Assembly (NCBI GenBank): GCA_964521715.1
Contig: CAZFSS010000039.1
Span: 1-26,206 of the forward strand
Direction: 5' to 3'
Length of the DNA stretch: 26,206 nt
DNA from: DAOVRD01 sp964521715
Lineage (GTDB): Bacteria; Planctomycetota; Brocadiia; SM23-32
Shown here: one piece after another, positions 6,632-14,626 of the stretch
Layout: every line of letters starts with the position of its first letter
Numbering within the stretch: position 1 is the first letter of the stretch
Position numbers and translations under genes: made by a program
The notes under the pieces: generated by a model
The model's database searches: none
Told to the model about the DNA's origin: nothing
What the model saw: the letters and a program-made list of their open reading frames with translations, nothing else

Positions 6632-7330
6632 ATGGAGCGGCTCTTCACCACGTTGACGCGCGCCGTGGAAGGCACGCCGCTCGTGGCCCTCTCGGCGGCG
6701 TTCGCATGGGGCGTGCTCAGCATCCTGCTCAGCCCCTGCCACCTGGCGAGCATACCGCTCATCGTCGGCTTCATCGACGAGCAGGGCCGCATCTCGACCA
6801 GGCGGGCGTTTGTGATCTCGACCCTCTTCGCGGTCGGCATTCTCATCACCATCGCTGCTATCGGCGCGGTCACGGCCGCCGCAGGGCGCATGATGGGCGA
6901 CGTCGGGCGGTGGGGCAACTACGCGGTCGCCCTTGTCTTTTTCATCGTCGGGCTTCACCTGCTGGACGTCATCCCGATGCCCTGGTCGGGGCCAGGCCAG
7001 GTCGGCCTGAGACGCAAGGGCATGCTGGCGGCGCTCATCCTCGGGCTTGTCTTCGGCATCGCGCTGGGCCCCTGCACCTTCGCCTACATGGCCCCTATGC
7101 TCGGCGTCACGTTCAGCGTGGCCTCGACGAGCATCCTCTACGGGATCGGGCTCCTGGCCGTGTACGGCGTCGGGCATTGCTCGGTGATCGTCCTGGCCGG
7201 CACATTCACTGAGGTCGTGCAGCGGTACCTGGACTGGAACGAGCGCTCCCGGGGCGCCGTGATCGTGAAGAAAGTCTGTGGCGCGCTAGTGATCCTCGGC
7301 GGGCTTTATCTCATCCATACAGCACCGTGA
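6632..7330 (+). CDS. ccdA: CcdA/DsbD-type transmembrane electron transporter
   Basis: This 232-residue polytopic membrane protein has about six helices and matches the transmembrane core of DsbD and CcdA. The paired redox cysteines are in SPCHLASIPL (Cys36) and GPCTFAYMAP (Cys148), the pseudo-repeat positions that shuttle electrons from cytoplasmic thioredoxin to periplasmic partners. An additional Cys183 lies in GVGHCSVIVL. Its gene starts 2 bases after the periplasmic thioredoxin fusion, which should be its electron acceptor; the mini-thioredoxin encoded two genes upstream could be its donor. The gene symbol is by family, and no cytochrome c maturation gene is nearby. The role here is probably tied to the permease system rather than to cytochrome biogenesis. 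Confidence 0.9.
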   Translation: MERLFTTLTRAVEGTPLVALSAAFAWGVLSILLSPCHLASIPLIVGFIDEQGRISTRRAFVISTLFAVGILITIAAIGAVTAAAGRMMGDVGRWGNYAVALVFFIVGLHLLDVIPMPWSGPGQVGLRRKGMLAALILGLVFGIALGPCTFAYMAPMLGVTFSVASTSILYGIGLLAVYGVGHCSVIVLAGTFTEVVQRYLDWNERSRGAVIVKKVCGALVILGGLYLIHTAP

Positions 7331-7347
7331 TGGATCGGTAGTCCGGC

Positions 7348-9180
7348 ATGTCCAAGCCGCCACACGATGAATGTGAGAACCAGGCCGGGCCGCATGGGTT
7401 GCACCGGCCGGATTCGCACGGCGTTATCAGCTCCCGACGGCGCATGCTGTCCGCAACGACGCTCGTGCTCCTCATGGGTCTCGTCGCTGGCCTTCCCTCC
7501 CTGTGGACTCGCGATCTGTGGTACGCCGATGAGATCCGTCTGACGGAGGGAGCCAGGGAGTTGCTTCAATCCCGTGAGGGGTTTCTGCCCCGAGTCAACG
7601 GGGAAGTCGACCTCACAGCGCCCCCGCTTCCCTACTGGGCTACGGCACTCCTGTGGAAGGCGGGAGCCGGAACCGCATCGGCACGCGCGCTCTCCGTTCT
7701 CTCCGTCGTGGGCATCCTGTTGGTCTGCTTCGCCGCCATGGCCCGTTCTGCGGGTCTCGCGCGCGCGACAATGGCGCCTGCCATCGCGCTGACGACAGTG
7801 GTTCTGTTCTGGCACGTGCGCAAAGGCGGCGCAGGTCCACTGGGAGCTCTGCTGCTCACGTGTACGCTCCTGGCCGGCTATCAGGCGCTTGAAGGCAAGG
7901 GAGGCCGCAGCGGCGCCTGGTGGGTGGTCTGCTATGCCGCTGCGGCGCTGGCCGTGCTCGCCGTAGGTCTCTCAGCAGCACTTCTGGCCGCGTTTGTGCT
8001 CGGGGCCTATTGTCTCGCGGCCCGCAGACAGCCGGTCAAGTCCGTAGTGCCGCACCTGCTTGGTCTTGCGGCCTTTGCAGGAGTGATCGCCCTTTGGCTG
8101 GCGGCGGCGTACCACGCAGTGCCGGAGCACGGTATTACACTGAAGCCGCTTGCACACGACCTTGTCGGGCTCTGGGGATCGCTCCGCGAAGGAGGTCTGC
8201 TGAAGACCGTCTTGGCAACGGCGGCAGCGCTGTTCCCGTGGATCGTCATCGTTCCAGGGTCAATCGCTGCGGCCGTCCAGAATCGCCCGGACCACGGGAC
8301 GAGCCTTCCGTTGTTCACTGCCACATGGCTGGGCGCCCTTGCCGTGCCCGCTGTCTTGGGCGGGGAGGGCGCGCCGGACTATGCCCTTGCGGTGGTACCC
8401 CCGCTGGCCATGCTGTGCGCGGGGGCACTCGTGCCGGATGGCCTCCGTCCTGGCTCCCCCAGCACGGCCAGGCGGTGGCTTCTCCGCAGTGCGCTGGCCA
8501 TTGTTGGGGTCTTCACCGGCCTGGTGCTCCTTGTAGGGCTGCTTCACCTTGCAGGCGTGTCGTACTGGCTCGTGGGCAAACACCATGTATGCCCCGTCAC
8601 GGACCAGCCCTACTCACCGTACGCCCTCGCCGCCATCCTGCCCTTTGTGGCCGCCTCATTCGCGGCGGTTGTCGCAGCCTTCCGCACCCCTGTCGGCAGG
8701 CCAGATCGGCGGGCCTGGCTCCTGGTGCTGGCGGTGTTCTTGCTCGGGATCCCGGGCGACATGTTGCTGACCCCCTTCGTCAACGCCTTCCGCTCTGCCA
8801 GGCCGTTTGCTGAGAAGGTCGCCCAGCACGTCGGGCAAGTGGACGCCCTCTATTTGTATCGGAAGGACTACGATGGCCTTTACAACCTGTACACGGGCCG
8901 AGCCAAGATCCCGGTGCTGAGGAATCAGGAGCAGCTCCTGGAGCGGCTCTCGCGGCCAGGCGCCTTCATTATCGCTGACGAGAAGTACATCAAGCGGATC
9001 AGCGCACCGGTTGATCTGACCGACTTGCGGGTGGCGGGCGGACGGGTGGGCAGCCGCTACATGCTGCTGCTTCGCAGCGGGGTGGCTGGGGGGGCTGGGC
9101 CACACCTGGTCCCCGCGCTACCAGGGCCTGTGGACCTGCCCGGCCTGCCAGAGGTCGGGCCCGGGCCGGGTAACGCTTGA
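7348..9180 (+). CDS. ArnT/PMT-like membrane glycosyltransferase
   Basis: This is a 610-residue inner-membrane protein of the GT-C superfamily, with about 11-13 hydrophobic helices. After the first helix comes the family signature LWYADEIRLTEGARELLQS, with the acidic pair Asp-Glu expected for catalysis, then LTAPPLPYWATALLW, which corresponds to the EKPPLYYW segment of ArnT-like enzymes. A soluble tail follows the last helix (from about residue 490, LYLYRKDYDGLYNLYTG). Such enzymes move a sugar from a polyprenyl-phosphate carrier to lipid A or another envelope acceptor. It starts 17 bases after ccdA, with no strong ribosome binding site, and its stop codon lies inside the -35 box of the arsR promoter. 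A link to arsenic is not evident; it may be an envelope gene caught in the cluster. Confidence 0.82.
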   Translation: MSKPPHDECENQAGPHGLHRPDSHGVISSRRRMLSATTLVLLMGLVAGLPSLWTRDLWYADEIRLTEGARELLQSREGFLPRVNGEVDLTAPPLPYWATALLWKAGAGTASARALSVLSVVGILLVCFAAMARSAGLARATMAPAIALTTVVLFWHVRKGGAGPLGALLLTCTLLAGYQALEGKGGRSGAWWVVCYAAAALAVLAVGLSAALLAAFVLGAYCLAARRQPVKSVVPHLLGLAAFAGVIALWLAAAYHAVPEHGITLKPLAHDLVGLWGSLREGGLLKTVLATAAALFPWIVIVPGSIAAAVQNRPDHGTSLPLFTATWLGALAVPAVLGGEGAPDYALAVVPPLAMLCAGALVPDGLRPGSPSTARRWLLRSALAIVGVFTGLVLLVGLLHLAGVSYWLVGKHHVCPVTDQPYSPYALAAILPFVAASFAAVVAAFRTPVGRPDRRAWLLVLAVFLLGIPGDMLLTPFVNAFRSARPFAEKVAQHVGQVDALYLYRKDYDGLYNLYTGRAKIPVLRNQEQLLERLSRPGAFIIADEKYIKRISAPVDLTDLRVAGGRVGSRYMLLLRSGVAGGAGPHLVPALPGPVDLPGLPEVGPGPGNA

Positions 9181-9220
9181 CAGGCTGCTCTGGGCGAGGT
9201 ATAGTTCGTTATATGGCGAA
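9177..9220 (+). promoter_or_regulatory. Promoter and operator of the arsR-arsC-arsM-acr3 operon
   Basis: A near-consensus sigma70 promoter is present: TTGACA (9177-9182), a 17-base spacer, and TATAGT (9200-9205). The -35 box includes the stop codon of the glycosyltransferase gene. TTCGTTATATGGCGAA (9205-9220) is a palindrome that begins at the last base of the -10 box and covers the predicted start site and the ATG at 9213. A repressor bound here would block initiation. Confidence 0.8.
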
Positions 9221-9599
9221 ATATAAAGGTGTGCGAGCCCAGGAGGTTGCCGAGATCTCGCGCGCGCTGGCCGATCTGACGCGGCTGCGCGTCCTTCACG
9301 CGCTGGGCAAAGGAGAGCTATGCGTCTGCCAGATCACAGAGCTTGCCGGCCTGGCGCCCTCGACGGTCTCGCGGCACATGTCCGTGCTCCAGGGCGCCGG
9401 CCTGGTCGAGAGCCGCAAGGACGGCCGTTGGGTCTACTACCGGCTGCCCGAGCAGCCAGAGCCGCAGGCCGCGGGCGCCCTGAGCTGGGCCCTGGAAGCG
9501 TTCGGTACGACCGAGCAGGCACGCCGCGACGAACGGCAACTGAAGAAGATCATGCGATGCGACCCGGAGAAGCTATGCCGACGACAGAGAGGAAGCTGA
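9213..9599 (+). CDS. arsR: ArsR arsenic-responsive repressor, third copy
   Basis: This 128-residue winged-helix repressor has CVC at residues 37 and 39 (ELCVCQITELAG) and the recognition helix APSTVSRHMSVLQGAG (48-63). With the ATG at 9213 the Cys pair falls at the same residue numbers as in the other two ArsR proteins here, which supports that start. The promoter's predicted start site is at about 9212-9213, so the mRNA may have little or no leader; a GTG at 9231 is the alternative. Cys116 and Cys122 lie in a longer C-terminal tail. It heads the arsC, arsM and acr3 genes and overlaps arsC by 25 bases. By family it releases DNA on binding As(III) or Sb(III). Confidence 0.93.
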   Translation: MAKYKGVRAQEVAEISRALADLTRLRVLHALGKGELCVCQITELAGLAPSTVSRHMSVLQGAGLVESRKDGRWVYYRLPEQPEPQAAGALSWALEAFGTTEQARRDERQLKKIMRCDPEKLCRRQRGS

Positions 9600-10021
9600 A
9601 GGTGCTGTTCCTGTGCACGGGCAACTCCTGCCGCAGCCAGATGGCCGAGGGCTGGGCGCGGGAGCTGAAGGGCGACGTTGTCGAACCCCACTCGGCTGGA
9701 GTCGAGCCCCACGGGCTCGACCCGCGCGCCGTCAAGGTGATGGCCGAGGCCGGCGTGGACATCTCCGGCCAGCGCTCCAAGCGCGTGGATGAATTGAAGG
9801 ACGTGGGCTTCGACTACGTGGTGACCGTCTGCCACAGCGCGCGCGAGGCCTGCCCCGTCTTCCCGGGCAAGACGCGCATGGTGCACGAGAGCTTCGAGGA
9901 CCCGCCCGCCCTGGCCCGCAACGCGCGCACCGAGGAAGAGGCTCTGACCCACTACCGCCGCGTGCGCGACGAGATACGCCGCCTCGTCGAGTCGATGCCG
10001 GAGAGCCTTGACGACCGCTGA
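9575..10021 (+). CDS. arsC: Arsenate reductase, thioredoxin-coupled low-molecular-weight phosphatase type
   Basis: This 148-residue cytoplasmic enzyme reduces arsenate to arsenite. The phosphatase-like loop CTGNSCRSQ gives nucleophile Cys14, with Arg20 in the loop. The relay pair Cys86 and Cys93 (VTVCHSAREACPVFPG) has the seven-residue spacing of Staphylococcus pI258 ArsC Cys82/Cys89, so this is the thioredoxin-dependent class. Asp109-Pro110 in SFEDPPALAR is the general-acid loop. The ATG at 9575 follows GGAG by 5 bases and overlaps the end of arsR by 25 bases; an in-frame ATG at 9557 is a less likely alternative. Its product would feed ArsM and ACR3 encoded next. Confidence 0.96.
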   Translation: MPTTERKLKVLFLCTGNSCRSQMAEGWARELKGDVVEPHSAGVEPHGLDPRAVKVMAEAGVDISGQRSKRVDELKDVGFDYVVTVCHSAREACPVFPGKTRMVHESFEDPPALARNARTEEEALTHYRRVRDEIRRLVESMPESLDDR

Positions 10022-10055
10022 GATCGGATAAGAGAACATCCCGAGGAGAGAGGAC

Positions 10056-10898
10056 ATGACGGACACGCAGGACAAGGAGTCGCCCCGTCGCACGGTCCGC
10101 GACGCGTATGCGAAGATCGCTCAGGAGAGCGGCGGATGCTGCTGTGGGTCGAGATCATCGTGCTGCGGCACGACGGCCCCAGACGCCCTGGCCAAGGCCC
10201 TCGGCTACCAGGAATCGGAACTCCGCGAACTGCCGGAGGGCGCGAACCTTGGGCTCTCGTGCGGCAATCCCACGGCCATTGCCTCCCTAGAGCCAGGCGA
10301 GGTGGTGGTGGACCTCGGCAGCGGCGCCGGCTTCGACGTCTTCATCGCCGCGCGCAGGGTCGGCCCGACCGGCCGCGTGATCGGCGTGGACATGACCCCC
10401 GCCATGCTGGAGAAGGCGCGTGCGAACGCCGCCGCCTTCCGCAAGCAGTCGGGCCTGGACAACGTCGAGTTCCGGCTTGGCGAGATCGAACACCTGCCGG
10501 TCGCGGACTCGTCCGTGGACGTCGTCATCTCGAACTGCGTGATCAACCTGTCTCCGGACAAGCCCCAGGTCTGGCGGGACATCGCCCGCGTGCTCAGGCC
10601 CGGCGGACGGGTGGCCGTGTCCGACCTGGCCCTGGTGCGGCCGCTGCCCGCTGCCGTGCGGGAATCGGTCGAAGCCCTCATCGGCTGCGTCGCGGGGGCC
10701 GTCCTCGTCGAAGAGACCGAAGGGATGGCGCGCGAGGCGGGCCTGACGGAGGTCAAGGTCGAGAAGCACCGCATCTACTCGGACAACCCGGCCGATTGCG
10801 CCAATGCCACCTGCGCCTCAATCGTGGACCTCCTGCCCGAGGGCACGGTCCCGAGCGACTTCGTCGTCAGCATGGACCTGACGGCTGTCCGGCCTTAG
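10056..10898 (+). CDS. arsM: Arsenite S-adenosylmethionine methyltransferase
   Basis: This 280-residue cytoplasmic enzyme methylates As(III) using S-adenosylmethionine. The SAM-binding motif is VDLGSGAGFD (85-94), with VIGVDMTPAML (108-118) forming the acidic second motif. The three conserved arsenic-binding cysteines are present: Cys69 (SCGNP), Cys161 (SNCVINL) and Cys211 (IGCVAGA). The 50-residue gap between the last two matches the known algal ArsM pair Cys174/Cys224. An N-terminal cluster Cys28-29-30 and Cys36-37, and Cys248/Cys253 near the end, are additional. GGAGAG precedes the ATG. It sits between arsC and acr3. Its trivalent methylated products could be exported by the ArsP-like permease upstream. 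Confidence 0.96.
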   Translation: MTDTQDKESPRRTVRDAYAKIAQESGGCCCGSRSSCCGTTAPDALAKALGYQESELRELPEGANLGLSCGNPTAIASLEPGEVVVDLGSGAGFDVFIAARRVGPTGRVIGVDMTPAMLEKARANAAAFRKQSGLDNVEFRLGEIEHLPVADSSVDVVISNCVINLSPDKPQVWRDIARVLRPGGRVAVSDLALVRPLPAAVRESVEALIGCVAGAVLVEETEGMAREAGLTEVKVEKHRIYSDNPADCANATCASIVDLLPEGTVPSDFVVSMDLTAVRP

Positions 10899-10919
10899 CC
10901 CGGGTAAGGAACTTTTGCC

Positions 10920-12119
<1,200 letters not shown>

Positions 12120-12152
12120 CGTCGGCGCAGGGGGCCGGCGGGAGGGGCCGGG

Positions 12153-12330
12153 TCAACTGAGCCCGGCGCGCCGGCGGGCGCCGGCAAGCGAGCGGCTCAG
12201 CGCGCGTCGCTCGAAGTAGGGCCACATCCTGAGCTCCTTGCCCAGCAGGTCCCTGATGTGGAAACGCAGCAGGGCGCTCATGGCCGTCGCCTGGTCCGTG
12301 ACGGGCAGCGGCGCAGGCGTCTCGGCCGGC
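12153..12330 (-). pseudogene. recO: 3' fragment of recO (C-terminal about 58 codons)
   Basis: This encodes the last ~58 residues of RecO (ATAMSALLRFHIRDLLGKEL...). It is identical to the intact recO at 13665-14501 over the last 141 bases and then diverges: in 12294-12330 the peptide reads AETPAPLPVTDQ against AELPAALPLTEQ in the intact gene. Upstream of 12330 no RecO sequence can be recognised and there is no start, so it cannot make a working protein. The changes at its inner edge look like those between related genes rather than random decay, which suggests the fragment came from a different recO allele. Confidence 0.85.
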
Positions 12331-12418
12331 ATCGCTCCTATCCGTCGCAGCCCTACCCGCCCCGCCGGGCCACTACCAGTGAGCCCAAACTTGCTTTCAG
12401 AGCAGTCCTGGTGGATAA

Positions 12419-12637
12419 TCCAGGCTAGGATTCCTGCTCACGGTGCTCCGCTCGCGGCTCAGGAACGTATGGTACAGGAGGGCATTCCAAAACAAGGAGG
12501 TCAAGTTTCCGCATGTCCAGAAGTCACACTTGAACGAGATCCCCATTGCCCGCGTATTCTCCACCACGCGGGAACAGGAGAAGCCGGGTGAGATGGAGGC
12601 TTTGAAGGTGCTCTACCGCGAGGCGATGGAGCGGTGA
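12419..12637 (+). pseudogene. Tail of a TaqI-like (type IIG/PglX-class) restriction-methyltransferase
   Basis: An open frame ends at the TGA at 12635-12637. Its peptide LGFLLTVLRSRLRNVWYRRAF, then NKEVKFPHVQKSHLNEIPI, then about 30 charged residues, matches the end of TaqI-like C-terminal specificity domains (pattern: LLNSKLxxFYYR...FP.I....L..LPI). The frame is closed by a stop at 12416-12418. A second frame just upstream (about 12373-12412) reads EPKLAFRAV, which resembles the PKL-x-R strand of the same domain, so internal damage is likely. No methylase core (NPPY motif) is present. This is a remnant, not a gene. The assignment is by motif only. Confidence 0.5.
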
Positions 12638-12727
12638 TTTGTAGCGAGGCGACTCGTCGGCGGCGTTTGGGCAGGAGCACCGCTGAGACCAAGACGCCCG
12701 ATCCGAGGGGTAGGAAGGAGTTACGCC

Positions 12728-13264
12728 ATGGGCAGCGTTGGGACGAAGCTCGACGAGGCACGATTCTTCTACGACAAGCTCAAGGGCGCCCCTGAAGACA
12801 GACGGGCATTCCGGTGCTACCTCAGTGCGTTCCTTGCCGCTTCACGTTCTGTCATGCAGTACATGGATAAGCAAGTCAGAGGAACTGCGGCACAGGGGTG
12901 GTACGACAGATGCGCGCAGAGAGGCCTGGTTCGTTACTTCAAGTGTAAACGGGATGTGGAGATCCACGAACGGCCTGTCGAGCAGCGGCGAGTCGTCACA
13001 GAACATGTTGGAGAGACCATCCACATCGCAGATCAAATTGAAGTTAAACAATTCAACAGCGAAGGAGAACTGATCTACGAGTATGAAAGCCCGCCGCCGG
13101 AGAAGAAAGGCAAGGCCGCTTCTTTCTCCGCGGGCCGTAGCTGGGTAGCCTGGTTTTTTGCCGACCGACCGGACGAAGACGTCTGCCCCCTTTGCGGGCA
13201 GTATCTCGCGGAGCTGGCGGAGGTTGTGGATGAGGGCGTGCAACAGGGTCATGTCCAAGTATAG
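12728..13264 (+). CDS. Conserved-looking hypothetical protein with C-terminal CxxC (178 aa)
   Basis: This is an intact frame with AAGGAG (12715-12720) well placed before the ATG. The 178 residues begin with a helical segment (KLDEARFFYDKLKGAPEDRR, then YLSAFLAASRSVMQYM). A charged middle region and a beta-rich stretch (HIADQIEVKQFNSEGELIYEYE) follow. At 158-161 the end has CPLCGQYL, a possible zinc knuckle half-site. No membrane segment is seen. I know of scattered hypothetical proteins with a similar EARFF...FYLSAFLSAARSV start, but no function. Codon use is less GC-rich than the surroundings, which fits recent arrival. It lies between the two copies of the 300-bp repeat, next to a restriction-methyltransferase remnant. 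Confidence 0.72.
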   Translation: MGSVGTKLDEARFFYDKLKGAPEDRRAFRCYLSAFLAASRSVMQYMDKQVRGTAAQGWYDRCAQRGLVRYFKCKRDVEIHERPVEQRRVVTEHVGETIHIADQIEVKQFNSEGELIYEYESPPPEKKGKAASFSAGRSWVAWFFADRPDEDVCPLCGQYLAELAEVVDEGVQQGHVQV

Positions 13265-13505
13265 ACCGCCCGAGCATGTCCGCGCAGAGAGAAGGAACGG
13301 ATGCAGACGCTACTCAGTAAGATCGAATGACTACTGTCTCTGAACGACCAGGGCGAGTTTGTGGGCCTCGCTGACTCGGTCCCCATCGGCGACGCCGTGG
13401 AGAAGGGCTACATCGACGAACCTGGACGACGAAGCGCTCAGCGGCTTGGACAGCGACGGCACCCCGACGGAGCATAGCGACGTCGTGCACGACTTGCTGG
13501 CGTGG
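13265..13505 (+). other. Non-coding or decayed sequence inside the inserted segment
   Basis: No intact gene is visible. A short frame from ATG 13301 (MQTLLSKIE) stops at a TGA (13328-13330) and resumes as LLSLNDQGEFVGLADSVPIG, then appears to shift frame near 13410 into NLDDEALSGLDSDGTP. Together these could be one small acidic protein broken by a stop and a frameshift, but this is speculative. The segment ends abruptly at the right copy of the direct repeat. Confidence 0.3.
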
Positions 13506-13631
13506 CTGGCCAGCGGGGCCGCCCTGGCCACGGTGGTCGGGGTGCTGATCGAAGTGCCCGTCATGTTGATGCTGGTGAGGATATGTCTCCGCACACAGGG
13601 CTGGTTCCGGCAACGTGTCGCCGCAGCGTGA
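13506..13631 (+). pseudogene. acr3: 3' fragment of acr3 (last 41 codons)
   Basis: These bases encode residues 359-399 of the ACR3 pump and its stop codon, identical to the end of the intact gene (11994-12119). The fragment has no start, no ribosome binding site and none of the pump's functional core, so it is non-functional. In frame it is joined upstream to unrelated sequence ending DVVHDLLAW. It shows that acr3 and recO were neighbours, end to end, before the intervening 1.2 kb appeared. Confidence 0.9.
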
Positions 13632-13805
13632 CGTCGGCGCAGGGGGCCGGCGGGAGGGGCCGGGTCAACTGAGCCCGGCGCGCCGGCGGGCGCCGGCAAG
13701 CGAGCGGCTCAGCGCGCGTCGCTCGAAGTAGGGCCACATCCTGAGCTCCTTGCCCAGCAGGTCCCTGATGTGGAAACGCAGCAGGGCGCTCATGGCCGTC
13801 GCCTG
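13506..13805 (+). repeat. 300-bp perfect direct repeat, right copy
   Basis: This segment is identical to 11994-12293. Here the recO part is continuous with the intact recO gene, while the acr3 part is only a tail. The unit from one copy to the other is 1512 bp, of which about 1.2 kb is unique to the insertion. Confidence 0.97.
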
Positions 13806-14501
13806 CTCCGTGAGGGGCAGCGCCGCTGGCAGCTCGGCCGGCCCATGCATACTGACCCGGACGCAGGCGTCCAGCGCGGAGAGGCCCTTCAGGAGTTCGG
13901 CCCCGGCCGGCGTGGAGCGTTTGCGCGCGCTCGGGCGCAGCTCTCTCTCGCAGTCCCTGCACAGCGGGCCGCCGTCGGCCGGGCTGAAGAGCACGGCGCC
14001 CCTGGCCGGCAGGCCCTTGCCGCACTCCGCGCAGGCGTCGAACCTCGGGCACGAACCGTGCTCGCGCAGCACCGCCAGCTCGGCCACCAGCACGTTGGTG
14101 GCCGGCGCCCTGCCTGACGCCAGATTGCGCAGGACCTCGAGCAGCAGCGCGTAGAGGGCGGGGCAGGGCTCGCCCTCAGCGGTGAAGTTCAGGACGAGCT
14201 CGGCGACGTAGTAGCCGCACAGCGCCCTGTCCAGGGCGTCCTGGAGCCCGCGGAAGCATTCGCGAAGCCAGCGATGCGTCAGGTTCTGGAGCGTGCCCGT
14301 GCGGCGCTCGGCGTAGATGAGCTCGTAGCGGCCGAGCAGGTCGAACCCGGTGCGCACGCCCCTCTTGGGCGCCCGCGTCACGCCCCTTGCCATCACGGAG
14401 AGCTGCCCGCCGTCGGGGGTCAGGAAGCTGGCGACCTGGCTCGTGTTGCTATAGTCGATCCTGCGCAGGCAGATGCCTTCGGTGTGGTGATACTTGGCCA
14501 T
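13665..14501 (-). CDS. recO: DNA repair protein RecO
   Basis: This 278-residue protein helps load RecA by displacing single-strand binding protein (RecFOR pathway). The N-terminal OB-fold begins MAKYHHTEGICLRRIDYSNTS, with GGQLSVMARGVTRAPKRG in the second strand pair. The helical domain carries a zinc-finger-like cluster: Cys151, Cys157-x2-Cys160 and Cys181-x2-Cys184. I start at 14501 because the family start (short lead, then the OB fold) fits; a longer frame upstream adds 38 residues without homology. It ends the downstream side of the purA-uppS-cdsA-phoH-pgpH-ybeY series on the - strand, 125 bases after ybeY. Its last 141 bases are duplicated at 12153-12293. Confidence 0.92.
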   Translation of the reverse strand: MAKYHHTEGICLRRIDYSNTSQVASFLTPDGGQLSVMARGVTRAPKRGVRTGFDLLGRYELIYAERRTGTLQNLTHRWLRECFRGLQDALDRALCGYYVAELVLNFTAEGEPCPALYALLLEVLRNLASGRAPATNVLVAELAVLREHGSCPRFDACAECGKGLPARGAVLFSPADGGPLCRDCERELRPSARKRSTPAGAELLKGLSALDACVRVSMHGPAELPAALPLTEQATAMSALLRFHIRDLLGKELRMWPYFERRALSRSLAGARRRAGLS

Positions 14502-14626
14502 GGGGATGGGGGCGATCGGCTCCGGGGACTGCGCCGCCGAACAAGGCTGCTGCCTCCCAAGAGAGACAGTACCAGACGCCACAAGAGTCAACGCTGCCCG
14601 TGCAATCGCCTGCACGATCCGGGGGA

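Noticed and set aside
12238..12591. Open frame of 117 codons on the + strand over the recO fragment
   Set aside because: It is antisense to the recO tail and crosses the junction. It has no homology or ribosome binding site, and the same false frame appears over the intact recO.
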